A DNA stretch of 64,000 nucleotides, from positions 4,290,501-4,354,500 of the forward strand of contig NC_059541.1 in NCBI RefSeq assembly GCF_905220415.1. The letters are read 5' to 3'. Within the stretch, counting starts at the first letter, position 1. Each line of letters begins with the position of its first letter. The notes under the pieces are model-generated. The model saw only the letters and a program-made list of their open reading frames with translations, did no database searches and was not told the DNA's origin. The position numbers were made by a program, and so were the translations under genes. The DNA is from Colias croceus (lineage: Eukaryota; Arthropoda; Insecta; Lepidoptera; Pieridae). Of this stretch, positions 1 to 13,212 are shown piece after piece.

Positions 1-2736
1 GAGGTGCTGCGTATGGAACATCTTATACTGAAAGTTTTATCTTTTGACCTCTCCACACCAACCTCACTGTCTTTCCTATCACATTATTGCATATCAAATG
101 GACTTTCTAAGAAGACCTTCCATCTGGCTGCGGTAAGTGTTTTTAGATACCTTTGGAGGTTAAATAACAGCATATGATGTTGTTATTTTACTTCAGAAAG
201 GTAATTACTAGTAACGAATCAGCTGAAATTCTGTTCTTACTTGTCATATTTAAATATTGCAGTTTTATTTGTTAAAGCTTTCAAATAATATACATTAACA
301 AATATATTATCATCTATCTATATAAAATGACTTCTTTGTAATTATAATCTAATTTATTAATTGGGTCATTGTAATAATAGATAAGACTTATGCTTATTTG
401 TATTTATGACCCTTCTTATTATGGGTATGCTGTGGTTGCAAAATGCATTTTTATTGTGTGTTCAAAACATGTTAAAAGAATAAACTGACCCAGATACTCA
501 TAAGGCTATTCAATATTCATTTAAAAATAATCTAATTATATCAAGTATTTTTACAATACTCTGATATTTATAAAATCAGTGTTACAATAAATTGGTCCTA
601 TTGTATAATGCTTGCCAAGTTATCAAATTCTGTTGAAACATTTTGATATTTTTTGTGTTCATGATTTAGCAGTGATGCAGAATGCAGATGTTATATTCAT
701 TCACAAGGATTTTAGTTCTAATTTACAGTCAATAGATTTATTATAGATTTCCTCAAAAAATTCACTTCTTAATAGATGCGTATAAACATTACTTTATGAG
801 TATTATAATCCTCGTTTCTATATTCCATTTAATCCCTATTTCTCTGAGTCATAATTGGATATTTAATATGTGATGTACTTTTGGAGTACTATCTAATCAT
901 ATTCTTTCTATTTTTAATAAAATAATATCCCTGTAACTGTAACCTGATTCTGCAATATCTCATACCACATCCGCAGTACATAGCGGAGCTGTCGCTGCTC
1001 GAAGCGGACCCGTACCTGCAGTTCAAGCCGTCGGTGATAGCGGCTAGTGCGCTAGCGACGGCGCGTCACTGCCTGCTGTGCGAGCGCACCGACTGCGCAC
1101 AGGGACGCGCGGATAACGCACCGCACCCGCAATGCGCTGCTATTGGTGAGTGTGTGTGAAGAATTCTAACCAATACCCACGGCCCCGTCATTAAAGCGAT
1201 AAGGCCGCCAAAATAGTTGTACTCTGTTCTATGTGTAAGTAGTTATAAGGTGTCTTAACTGTACAACTTTCAAAGAGTTAAATAATAATAAAGCGGCTCG
1301 GAACATGAGTTTTTGCGGACATTACCCACGGCTCCTTCCCTGGGGCCGTGATTATCTATGCAAGACTTCCCCACTATAAAAAGAGGAGGGAGGGGTACAA
1401 CATTTCTTAAATTGTATGACATAACATAGTCATCAACATAGCAGGTTCTCAATTCAACTGTATTTTTTTTTTGGCTTTGTAACGTCTAAGTTTTCAACTG
1501 TGTGCACTGATTTTGATGTTTTTATTTTATTTTATTTAAAAGCTGGTGCCTCCCTTGTGGTCTAATTCTGACTGTTTAAAGGCAGTTTAGTTTTATTGTT
1601 TAATTATTTCAGGTAATAATGATACATGAATATGACAGTTATAGGTTTTTACACATACTGATATTGTGTTAAGCTATTTTAGCAGGCTGTAAGGTTTTAT
1701 ACACACTCACTACATTTAGATTTTTTTTAATTTATTGGTAATGTTGGTCTGCTTAATGTCAAGTTTTAATTTACACATTTGATCACTAATTAATATATTG
1801 TCGTGTTAGCATGGCCGGCGGCGCTGGGTGCGAGCGCGGGCTACTCGCTGGGCGCGCTGGGCGCGTGCCTGCGCGAGCTGGCGCGCTCGCACGCGCACGC
1901 GCCCGCGCAGCCCTACCAGGCGATACCCGACAAGTACAGGAACAACAAGTGAGTGCATGTTGTAGCTGTTGATAGCATATTGAGTAGGCACACTGGTGCG
2001 GAGTCAAGATGTTGAACATCCTACTAGAGCAGGGGTTCCCAATCTTTTTCATCTCGCGGCGCAGTTTCATGTTAAGTTTTTTGTCACGGCGCCCTACCCA
2101 CCCAACCTTGATAGTTGAAAAGGAAAAAAGGTATTAGGTAGGTAGATCGACTCTCGGCTCCCCTCTTCCCTTTCTACAGCTCACTAGGCCACTAGGGCGC
2201 CGCGGCGCACAGTTTGGGAACCGTACTAGAGCATTGCAGATCATTGTAATGCATAAAAACACATGATATTTATTACCTCATCGCATAAAGCGACTGATAC
2301 GTGAATAAAATTATTGAAAATTATAATTTTAAAGCAAAAATAAATGAATACTTTTTGTACATAATATGTATGTAGTTCTATAAAATCAGGTTCGACTTAA
2401 CAAGCATCAATTTATTATTCTTTAATTGTAAATAATCAAGAATTATTTTGTTTACATATCAAATAATATACGTATGAACCTGAGATACAGATACCTAGTT
2501 CAAAATAAATATTCTGAACCAAATTTACAAAGTTTTAAAATAAACATTTTTTAAAGCATTTACCTACTGATGTTATTGTAATCAAATCCCAGTAATATCT
2601 CATGTGTGTGTGTTTTTTCCTACTTTACAGATACGACGCGGTTTCCTCAATCGAACCGAAGCCCATGTTCGCGATCGCCAAGTACCAGCCGCCCGCGCCC
2701 GCCGCGCGTCCGAGCGAACCCGCCAGAACTGCCTAG
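1..2736 (+). CDS. CycA: Cyclin A, C-terminal part (5' end outside window)
   Basis: Spliced exons 1-132, 977-1145, 1810-1948 and 2631-2736 give 181 codons of open frame with consistent phases (0, 1, 2) and end at TAG 2734-2736. The first exon encodes RMEHLILKVLSFDLSTPT, the start of the second cyclin fold of A-type cyclins. It is followed by YIAELSLLEADPYLQFKPS and ASALATARHCL, typical cyclin_C helices. Cyclin A binds and activates Cdk1/Cdk2 in S phase and G2/M in the nucleus. The destruction box and first cyclin fold must lie upstream of the window. The tail is rich in Ala and Pro and ends PARTA. Exons 2-4 are extremely GC-rich while exon 1 is AT-rich like its surroundings. Cyclin B is less likely because of the exon 1 motif. 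Family assignment is from recognition, not a search. Confidence 0.88.
133..976 (+). other. Intron of CycA
   Basis: Donor GTAAGT at 133 and acceptor CCGCAG ending at 976. AT-rich; no coding signal or clear repeat seen. Confidence 0.8.
1151..1390 (+). mobile_element. 3'-end fragment of the same LINE family as at 50790-52485
   Basis: Lies in the CycA intron 1146-1809. The stretches 'gaagaattctaac', 'aatacccacggcccc' and 'acccacggctccttccc' match the 3' UTR end of the LINE at 52325-52470 and end in the same order at 'ccccactataaaaag'. An unrelated insertion of about 90 bases interrupts the match after 'cattaaagc'. No coding part is present, so this is a severely 5'-truncated copy. Confidence 0.7.
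2030..2223. mobile_element. hAT-like MITE with 8-bp target duplication
   Basis: The element begins CAGGGGTTCCCAA and ends TTTGGGAACCG, so its ends are inverted repeats. The 8-bp sequence TACTAGAG lies immediately outside both ends (2022-2029 and 2224-2231). An 8-bp duplication and a CAGGGG-type terminus are characteristic of hAT transposons. At 194 bp it cannot encode a transposase. It sits in the last CycA intron (1949-2630). Confidence 0.8.
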
Positions 2737-4557
2737 TTTACTTGACCTTAGCTAATGTGCCCAACCCTTGTGCCAAACGGTAAAAATTAAATATAGCTCA
2801 AACAGTTATGCACTAAAATGTGCATAATAACAACGAAACTCCAAACATACGAAATGGCACATAATATGTCTTTTGACGCAACTTGCTTTGAACGCTTTGC
2901 CGTCGCGCAACGTGTTTCTATCAAGATTCAAGAAATTATGAATTTCATTGACACAGCTTTGCTCAAATATGAATGAATGAATGAATGAAAGTTATTGATT
3001 GATTTATTTACGTCCCTTCTATTTGTCTGTAAAGCTGTCCATTTTTATTTCACTTCATGGAAGGCTGAAAGAGTTAATATTAAATAGTAATCATTTCATT
3101 GTTTGCTTATCTCGTTAATTCCAGGTTTTTCGTAAGTATTTGAGCAAAAAACGTAACAATAATTATACGATTTTAAATTCGGCATATTGTGATTTTTGTG
3201 GACCAATTAGTTTGATAGGTAGGTTTACATAATGTAGTCACACAATAGGGTTAAATTTAGTATAATATTGGCTGTAATGTTACTGACGAATTTGCATTTA
3301 GCGCTGCCAAGTATTTTAATGTGTGAGGACAAGTCTCGTATATTTTTGGTAAATAATTTGAACTGCCAATTATTACGTATTACTGATTACATGTTTGTTA
3401 GTAAATTATTATTTTTGAGATATAAGGTATGTTTTTAATGTTGATAAGTAGTTTATAATGTAATTTAATATAATGAAACCACATATTTTTCTCCAGTGTT
3501 TCTAGCGGAGGTGAGTTCGAGTACCTATTTATAATGATAATATATAGTATTATTAAAATAATTGTTGTTTTATTTTTTTCCTAGTAAATAATATTTATAT
3601 AGTTATGTATAAAACATCCCCTATTTTCACACACATGGTATTAAACACATAAAAATTTTAGAGCATTGATGCATTTGATTTTATGATTTGTCGATCAAAA
3701 AATGTATGAATTATTATTATATTATCCACTTTTTAAATATGTAAGAAAGTGATACTTGTCGATTCATATTTTTTCAAATGGACTACGATACTAAATGGAT
3801 ACTAAATGTACTCCAAACTTCTTATTCTGATCGTTGCATATAAAACAATGAAATAGATATGTTTATCAAAAGAGTTTTAGTTCCCATTGAAGAATAAATT
3901 TAATTCGTATTACACACAGCATTAGACTTTAAATGCAATAAAACAACACGTAGGTACCAAGAGCTTGCACACTGCCGTGGCACAGGCCGTGGTGTTATTG
4001 CTATTATGCCTTTTAAGTGAGTCGTAGGCTAAAAAAATATGGTAACCATACGCATTTACGCATCTGTGCAAAACCCACCTAGCGTCGGCTTGTCTGTAAG
4101 CTAGAAAAAGTACCTCGGGTTTTGCATTGTAAATCGGTTGGCAGCGAATGTACTGAATAGCACTATATTTAACCAGTATGAATTTATATTATATTTCAAC
4201 AATTATTTAGGGCAGCCTTGTTATGTCATGTGATTTCCATCCAAAAGGGGGTTATAATATATATATGAGTGCATTTTTTTATCGCGACATCAGAGTATGC
4301 AATTCATTGAATTAATTTACTTAACCTCATTAATGTGCACGCATTGCAAATTGAAAAGTCAATGAGTGCGATAGACAAAGTGGGTACCTAGTAGAGCGAG
4401 TAAAATCTATTTGAAGAGACTGACGCGATTGTAAAAAAAAATACAGACAAAATTATGTACTTCGTTTATTTCGAACTAAATATATTACTTCATTCAACGT
4501 GATGTGCGAGGTTTCCATATTATATTTGTACTTGCATGACTTGCATATCGTCGGTGG
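2737..4557. other. Convergent intergenic region (CycA / Wengen-like 3' ends)
   Basis: Contains the 3' UTRs of the two convergent genes. A short (GAAT)n run is at 2971-2987. On the minus strand an AATAAA (plus-strand tttatt near 4464) could serve the Wengen-like gene. Nothing coding is seen. Confidence 0.6.
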
Positions 4558-7500
4558 TCATTGTGGGGAGTGTTTTTCTTGAGTGTACACGTTGCCAAAG
4601 CCTTTTTTAGCAGTCGGTGATCCTGGAATGAAAAACAGCCATTATTTATAAATGCTCACAATATAAATTGCAACGGCCGTTACATAATACTCGTTTGCAA
4701 TAAAAAAAAACTCCGCGCTTGTACGGAGTCAATGCTAATTGCGGTTTGTAGCCACCGTATTTGAATTTACGACGTGCGTGCTTGAATACGGAATTCTAAA
4801 TGATTCGCAGCTGCCTGCTGCCCGGCTGCAGCTATTTTATGTTCCAGACTTTACAGCTATGCTTTTATATTTTTTACAGATATTTCTAGACATATTTTCA
4901 CTGCTTTTGTAATCTTCAAAAATGAATTAACGAAAATATATTATTTTTACAATTTATAAATAAGTTTTCGTCATAGTAACGTGTACGAAACCGTTTCTAT
5001 CCACAGACAGTTTATAAAACCGAGCTGGCGTTGTGTTTATAAACATTCATGAAATTGGCAAGTGTACGGGGAACGTGCGAGAAATGCCTATTTCAGTCTG
5101 GATTTCCAGGAAGTTTCTATATAAACTACATCTATTTCCAATTTGAATATAGCACAAACTTTAAACGTTCTAAGTCTTCCTTTCGTCTGGTTTTCGAGAC
5201 AAACGATTTAAATTTTATTTGCGAACGTCTGTCCGCTTTGGACACGAGACGATCTGCGTAAACATCATAAATCATTCCCCTTTCAGGCCGGGTGTTGCGA
5301 CGATGTATTTAAAGAGATGATAAGGGACGAGTTTATGCGTCAGATATCTTTCGTTATGATTGATTTTCAAGGGCCATTCATCTTACCGCATGTGGTTGTG
5401 TGTAATAAAACTCAACATATGCAAGTATTATATCTCTTCATTTTTATTTATGATCTGAGATTTATGCACATATTAACTGTACCTACTTTAACTAACTCTA
5501 ATGAGATGATGATGATGATGAGATAAGATGCGGGTTAAGGGTACAGAAGGAAGGTTAACCGTGAAATTAGTTATGATACCGTGATCATTAGTATTCTTTA
5601 CTTTACAAAGTCGTGTTCACGTTTTAGAGAATGTTAAATACAATAGTGTTGAACGTGTTAATCTTTATCACAACAAGGGCTGAAGCGCGTTATTAGCCTT
5701 CGTTCTGTCGTGCTTATAGCACCTCAGTATTATACAAGCGGACGTGCTTAGAGAATTAATTATCTACCTGCATACGCTGCCTGTTGTTGCGTTATAACCA
5801 CTAACGTAATGCAAAGGACCTACATCATTGATTTACTCATTACGATTCAGAATTCCTAGAAACTTCAGAGAAAATTATAAATGGCTATACTTTCAGAGAG
5901 AAATTCATGTTCGGCAATAAGTGGTCCGAATTTTGCTATAGGTTTTCGTGGTTTTATGCAAGCTTTCGAAATTATTCGATACTGCAATAATTTTTAACCG
6001 ACTTCAATAAAAGGAGGAGATTATCAATTCGGCCGGTATGTTTTTTTATGTATGTACACCGATTACTCCCAGGTTTCTGAACCGATTTACGTGATTCTTT
6101 TTTTGTTCGATGCGGGATGGTGTCGAATTGGTCCCATAAAAATTTTATTCGGATAGGCCCAGTAGTTTTTATTTTATGGGCATTTTTATCTGTATTTGTA
6201 AATGTTGCAAGTGCAAATTTGAAGTCGGTTGTTTTTAACGCAGTTATCACTTGTTTCTAATGTCCATTAGTTACTAATTTGGGAACGTAGCAAAGCACTG
6301 TGTTGTTTGGTTTATTGACATTACATAAGAATACGCTTTTAGAAAACAATCGATCAGTAATCGACACAATAAACTGACGATTGTGACGTTTTGCATGTTA
6401 AGAGGTCGGTATCGGAGCCACGGAGCAACTTCCGCAGCCCCAAAAGGAAAGGAAATTCACGAGTGAATTAGCAATTAAATACGTGTGTGTGATATGAACC
6501 GAATCGATTCCCATGGCAGCTAGAATAATAATATTATTGAAATAGGAATTCAAGTATATGCAATATGCATTATATAATAGTTAATGCATACCTAAATAGT
6601 AAATAGTTACTTACCTTAATAAGAATTAAAAAAATATATGAATTCGGTAACTATTATCGTTTTCAGATTATCTATATCTTGCAAAAACGTTTGTTGACTT
6701 CAAATATGTAGGCAAGATTCTACCTAATACCTTTTTTATACAGGTGTTATGCATATTGACCATATTCAAATTTCGAGGGTGCATTAAAGAGCATTCATAA
6801 AACAATTATATATAAACACACATAGGAATTAAGTTAGTAGGTACCTGTTCAAGAATCTTCATATTCCTTCGCCTAGAACGTAGACTGTTTTTATTTTTTA
6901 TTGGTTTATTTACCGACATATTCGGTATTTGTTTGATTATTTATTATGTCTGTTCACGCTAATATGGCTCAACATTTTTCATGCGACATTAGCAAGCAAA
7001 TGAATCTCAAGAACACGCATAAATCTTTAAACAAACATGATTTTATTTTCGCAATAAATTATCTGCACGCTGCGTTTGCATTGTTGCTTTTGTAACGTTT
7101 ACGTTCCTAAGCTTTTTATATGAATATGTGGATTAGCTTATACATGATAGATCGATAGTAAAAAGAATGTATCGGATGGTCTATTATTGACTACGCTAAC
7201 ATCTTGAAGGGAAGCTTTCGGCTCGTTTCCTGGCGCAGAGAAATGGGGCCGGCCGTGACGCACGTTACACATCTACATCCGTTCATATTTATAAAAACTA
7301 GATTTTTTTACTCATTCGGCATTCGACTAATTAAATTTGTCGAGTTCTCTATAGCTTCCTGCCAACGCAACGGCCACGGCGTTGTCGAATTCCAAAGAAC
7401 GAAATTAGGATTTTGTTTTATTTGGACCAATCATAAACATTGTAAACTTGTTGTAACATTTTAATTGTAACTCATAAAATTTGGAATTACATTCTTACAG

Positions 7501-10500
7501 GTAGTTTCCTAAGTTTCAAATATGTAATATTTGCAAAAATGAACAAACAAAGATAAGCCATTGAAAAAATACTCTATCTAAGTTTCGACTCTACATTCTT
7601 CATTTTTGTGCTTCAAAAATAAAATTTAAATAAATTATTAACTTGAACTAATTATTTTCTTTCAGAGTATATTCCTATATGAATAGATAAACCGCCTCTG
7701 AAGTCTGATCTCTTACCACGGTCGGAGCGCTCTGCTGAATAATAATGAGACGCTAGAGTTCATTGTTACAAAGAAGTTGTTCTGTTTATTCTATTTTGTA
7801 CTGAGATTATAAATAAAATGGAACATTCTGCATAAGACTAACTAACTAATTCGAAGAACACCTGTTTGTAAGGCATCTAGAGTACGCGTATCTCACGATG
7901 CACGATGTGAAGAATAATATTAGGTACTTTAGCTAGATATACATATGTTAGTAGAGACTTTGTAATTTTTTTTGTTATAGGTACTTAGTCCCGTGGATTA
8001 GGACTAGAGGTATGGTGATTTCTAACTTGAAAACAAAAGAAAATAACAAAATAATGGTGAAGAGAATTAATATCGGAATATCATATTTTTACCTAAATAA
8101 GTGGCCGCCAGTATATTCATCTTTAATTAGATAGTAGTGTTTTTTTTGTTATGTTCAAATAAATACTACCACTTGATAAGGGCAGAATTTCAATTTATAC
8201 AAAAATGCATTTATTACCTAAGTCACGTTTCTATACAAAGTTGACTGATTAATTAATTATATAGAGCCGGTAAATATTTTATATTATTTTGTTTAACGAT
8301 ATAACTCAAAAAGTACTCGACTTATATTGAAAATTATTTTGCTACCGTACATAGTTTTTATCCCGGGCCATCGGGTGAAGCGCAAGCACAAGCAGCTACT
8401 GTTCCTATAATCTAATTAGTTTACAATCGTAAACAGTTCAACGAACCTATAAATATCGGACCAATACGATTATTTATGTTTGATTGTGGTCAAAAAATCA
8501 GTGAGCAGGAAGTGAGAGGCTTCCCGGCGGGCCGAGTGAAACCTCGGGAGCGGAAGCACTGAGGTGGGAGTGAAGGCGACGGGCCTGCATTACAAATTAC
8601 TTCTTAATGAACGCACGTGCATTCCTCCAATCTTGATATACAATTTAGCCTTTGAATGTTTACGTGCTACTTTACTATGATATAAGGCCGTGTGTTCGGA
8701 GGAAAGGTAGCCTCATTATCGACGATAATGAGGCTACCTTTCCTCCGAACACACGATAATTTATCGTGGACCTCTTTAAGTATTACATAATTACAAATGA
8801 CATTCCTATTTCCTATAACTGACTACAAGTATACTTTCGGTAAGCGTTCTAATTTATAGAGATTAAATGTACAATAGAAACTAAAGTCGTGAGTACCTAT
8901 CGTCCCGTTAATAGATTCGTGGAAATGAATATAAGTAAGTACAATCTAGAACAATGTTCTTCATCACTTATCGATACACTCATCTATAAATCATCTCGAA
9001 TAAGAACGAATATGAACTCGCATGTTAAATAGGTCGAAGTAATTGTGTAAACAAGAGCTATATTCATCGCTTATTAGAAAAACAGCCTTGTTGATGACTG
9101 ATAAATCCTCATCAAGCGTTCAATCTTGTTAAATATATTGAGGATTTTTTTAGATCTCAAAAAGTTAAAATTTCAAGTCATCCGACGTTTATTACACTTA
9201 CATTATAGAACAACAAAAAATAGCCGCAAATATCAGACATTTTGGTTCTCGTTTTTGCAAAATCGGCAAAAGTTCCGGAGTAGAACAATTACCTACAAGC
9301 ATGTCGAATTTCATTCGCTGTATAAAATCTGGCACTTAAAGTAAGCTTTTTATCTGAGACCTATAAAAAAAGACCGTTGCCATGCAATTCCTAGACGCTG
9401 ATCAATCCTATTATAGATTTGTTTGCAGTCGGTATAAACATTAAAATTAACCACACTATTGTATTCTGAAACATTTTCTGTTGCTTGATTTCTTTGAACT
9501 AGCAATAGAAATTATCTATCAACTATCAAAAAGTGTGGAGTAAGCTCAGCTAATTACTTACTTAAATTCATTCATGGTAGTTACTTAAAGCTTACTCGTG
9601 TATTTCATACCTTTATGTACTGTATAAAATCTAGAGCTTTATGCAGCATGTATGCTATCGCGACGTCAACACAATAAAATCACGTTTAAAATTTTGTAAA
9701 AATATAGTGAAAACAAAAATGAAGATGACTACTTAGTTAAGTACTTAGTTTTGAAAAACCCTAACAAAAAATTGATTACAATAGGTAAATTAATTGCTTA
9801 CACAAAAAAATAACCAACCGACTGACGATTAAAATAACTAGCAATTGTAAATGCAGTGTTAACTCGTAAAGTTTTTCAGCTTCAAGTCCGTATAACCCGG
9901 TTTATTCGAGTCGCACTGGCATGCGGCCAGGGTTGCCCTGCGCGACCTCACCATTAAACGAAAGTTATTACTGTGACGCAGTAAACATTCCTTTTTAGGA
10001 TTTCTTTTTTGGTATCTTTAAGTCATGCGAGCGCCTGATACGCAAGAATGTTATAGGTTAATGCACTTTCTCTAGTTCCCTATTGTTTCAAATTTCAATA
10101 GCTATGTTTCGCATTTAAATCGTCGTTCTAATCACGTTAACCGTTTTTGGGTATAAAATTGGTATGCTAAATTGGTTTAAAAAATTCTAAATCTTTCGAT
10201 GCATCGTGTGGTAAATTCAAAGTGAAATAACGGTAATTTGAAGGTAATTTGTTTGCCAATCGATTTTAAACAAAAATAAGAAGGAATCGTACAATAAAAT
10301 AGGGGAAATAACTCCAGCAATTTCAGGTACGGAATCCGCTATAAAACAAAGGAAAGAAAATGTATTAAAATGTTACCTAGCAAAGCATCTTTGCCGGCGT
10401 GAATGTTGCAGTATATGTGATGGTCGGTGGCCACCAGCGGCTCGACCGGCGCCTCACCAGCTTCCATCAATTTCAGCTTTGCTGATATATCGTGCACATC

Positions 10501-13212
10501 TGATGAAGAAAAAAAATATATATATATAATGTTTTATAAGTCGATATTCACAGTTTATTAAAAAACTTTGAATCTAATAAACTAAAAAGAGAATTTCAAC
10601 TTTCCTATCAATTTTTTTATACAAAATCAGCATCAGTTGTTTTAAGTTCTTTGAAATTTATTTAAATAGGTAGGTAGTACAAAATATGTCGATACAATGT
10701 ATAAATTTATTTTTGATGTCTTCGTCAACTTTCTCTTGATAGCGGATGTCTTTCACAATACATAGATATAATAACAGTAAACGTTTGAATTTCTACTCTA
10801 CAAATCCACCTACGCTTCTATTGGTTGAGCTCTTAATTGTTTCTAACGTAAACGAATGTTCTTTCATGTTAATTTCTTCTTTGTCCAGTGATAAATGTGT
10901 AATTCTCGCATACATAATCAAGAAAAAAAATTATATTTTGGGAAATATCTAAAAAAAACAAAAACAAACATGAACAATATAACATTGTACCTATCTACTT
11001 TGGTATAATGAAATGCATACAAAAACCACCGTTAGCTATTGTTATGATGTCGGTTGGGCGATCAGGTCAAAATTAGTAGCGCACATGTTCAAACAAACCC
11101 GCATTGTTTACATGCGCTCGCGCCTGTTTGCGCGCCTCCACGCAGCCAAAACCTGGACCATGTGTGCTTACTGCTTTACACTATTTGCTATTGGCTATAC
11201 CTTGTTTTTTTCACTACATAATATTGATAGTTCTTTCGCAGCTCTGTATCTATTTTAGAAACTTCTTGATATTTGTGATAAGAATGTTTATTGGATTTCG
11301 ATGTGTACTCTAAACTCACTCTAACTTCATGCGAAAATGTTGTACATATGATTTTATGTATGTTGTATATCTGGTATCCCTAATTGGGTAATTTTTGTCA
11401 CAGATTGTTCTGATTTCTTAAATATAGTTATGAAGCAATGACTAAATGCATTTCCTACTATAATAATATGATTTAATTATACCAAAGTATTTGTTAGGTA
11501 CCTTTTAACCAATGATGTTAAGAAGTATAGTGATTACTAATTAGCACTGTTCATATGAATGAAATTACTATGCACCTACACAGTTATGAATGAGGAATGT
11601 AGACAAACATCCAAATAAGAGTAGCGGATTGTTTAATAGTTTAATCTTTTATCATTCAAGGGACGTCGTAGTTTCGTTAACGTTACCTACATGCTCGAGT
11701 ACGCCCACATATCCACAATAATACATGGAGGTCGCGTGATCATCACCGTCCTGAATAAATAAATGTTTTTGGTACTTATGAACATCATGTTTGACAACAT
11801 TGCGGTCACTTAATTTGTATTTTACGATGTTCAATTTTCATGCATGCGAATTATTTAAGTATGTGTCGTTTTCTTTTTGGGTGCATTATTTTGTATGTCA
11901 GATATTCTTTTAGAGTTATAATTTGAATGGAATTGTAGACCCGTCGTAGCTGGAATTGGGAAAAATTAGGTTTCCAATGGTATCATTATTGTGATTTTTT
12001 TACTATTGACGCATTCGTTATATAGGTATACCTACTACTACTGTAGGTTTTAATGTGTATACTGTAATGCAATAAACTAGAGAGTAATATATCTAGCCTG
12101 TTTTATAACTTCATTTCATTAAAATTTTATATAACTACCTAACTCCAATAAAACTTAACTGCGCTTCACGAAATTTATTTTCTCTGGCGCCTTATTCAAA
12201 TAAATAATAGTCTGATGAAATATGGATCATAGCCAATTATTATATTTTAGTAAACAAAATATCCATACAATTCAACGAGACATGCTACGTTTTACGAAAA
12301 CAGCTGCTAGGATTTCGATGTGCATAAATTGGCATGAACATTTCGAGTCAGAAGTCAGAACAGATATTGAGATATCTGATATATTATATTTTAGAGATGG
12401 AAGTGGAACCGATTGACGATTGATTGAAGATTGAAAAGGTTTCTTCATAAAAAATAACATAAAAATAAGCGGCATTGTTTTTGAAAATGTTGTTGGTATA
12501 AAAAATGATTAGTTTGCGATGGGTCATATGAAATAACATATTATATGAATGGTTCTGAGTGATGCTGCACGTTAATGAATGACTATACAAGTAGTTTGCT
12601 TGTAAATCAAATTGATAGGAGTACCGAGTACCTATCCTTTTATGATGAAATTCGAACTGACGATTAATTTATAACTGAATTATTTACTATTGTGATATAG
12701 TTTGTAGTAATTAGTAGCTGCAGGTACTAGTGATGCTCACCTGACGTAAGCGCTTGTTTCAATGCCCGCCACTGTCTCGCATGGTAGACGGATAGCGTAA
12801 GCACTACTGCGAAAAAAACTATACATCCACTAACTGCTAAAGTCAATGTAGACGTTTGTATGTCCCAACCAGTTTCACGAGCACTACTCTCAGTCACTTC
12901 ACCGCTGTAGTCCGAGTATTCGTAATATTCGTAATCACTAGATAGTTCACTCGCGTTTGAGTCATTGTCTTTTCGTGGTGTGTTAAAGGGCCAGATGCGG
13001 ACCTCGTAAAGTGGTTGGCAGATGGTGTCCCTGTGTGTCTCGCAGGGGAACTTGACGGCGAGGCGGCGCGGGTCACAGCGGGTGCAAGGCTTACAGACGC
13101 CATTTTCTCGATCCCACCAGGTTTTCCCGCGCTCGCAGGCGCCGCCGCCCAAGACGGGAGCGAGCGTCAGGATAGCGATCAGCAAACATAACCTGAATGT
13201 CTCTCCTCGCAT
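4558..13212 (-). CDS. wgn: Wengen-like TNF receptor
   Basis: Exons 12741-13212, 10377-10499 and 4558-4622 join in phase (1, 1) to 660 nt, 219 aa. A signal peptide covers about residues 1-25. A single cysteine-rich domain has Cys 26, 40, 43, 46, 57 and 65, with the WWD and CxPCTRC features of TNFR repeats. An acidic, tyrosine-rich stalk at about 93-101 precedes one membrane span at about 121-142. A short cytoplasmic tail of about 77 residues includes DVHDISAKLKLMEAGEA. Wengen is a Drosophila receptor of the TNF Eiger and of FGF-related signalling at membranes and endosomes. Grindelwald, the other fly TNFR, has a different cysteine layout, so Wengen is preferred. The ATG lies 3 nt after an acceptor-like AAATAG, so a non-coding 5' exon upstream is likely. 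The whole is shorter than fly Wengen. Confidence 0.82.
5991..6240 (+). mobile_element. TIR element (MITE-like), copy 1
   Basis: Starts TTTTTAACCGACTTC and ends GAAGTCGGTTGTTTTTAACG, so its ends are inverted repeats. The interior ('ggaggagattatcaattcgg', 'ccgatttacgtgattc') recurs in opposite orientation at 59558-59797. The type is very common in lepidopteran genomes. It is non-coding. Confidence 0.75.
8689..8755. repeat. Perfect 67-nt palindrome
   Basis: The 33-base arms are exactly complementary around a single central A at 8722. The left arm runs CGTGTGTTCGGAGG...TTATCG and the right arm CGATAA...CCTCCGAACACACG. It would fold as an uninterrupted hairpin or cruciform. Confidence 0.95.
10500..12740 (-). 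other. Intron of the Wengen-like gene
   Basis: Runs between the membrane-span exon (donor GTGAGC at 12740) and the cytoplasmic-tail exon (acceptor CATCAG). AT-rich with short open frames only; nothing supported as a gene. Confidence 0.7.

Larger units (their letters stand above)
4623..10376 (-). other. Large last intron of the Wengen-like gene
   Basis: 5.75 kb, AT-rich. It holds the TIR element at 5991-6240 and the perfect palindrome at 8689-8755. Several open frames occur but none shows protein-like composition or flanking splice logic. Confidence 0.7.

Noticed and set aside
1786..2070. Arg/Ala-rich minus-strand ORFs opposite CycA exon 3
   Set aside because: Antisense shadow of the GC-rich cyclin A exon.
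12222..12590. Overlapping ORFs of 64-68 codons on both strands
   Set aside because: Low-complexity AT-rich intronic sequence with no splice context.
12727..12740. Stop at 12727 as the end of the Wengen-like protein
   Set aside because: The strong donor CAG|GTGAGC at 12741/12740 and two downstream exons in matching phase explain the region better.
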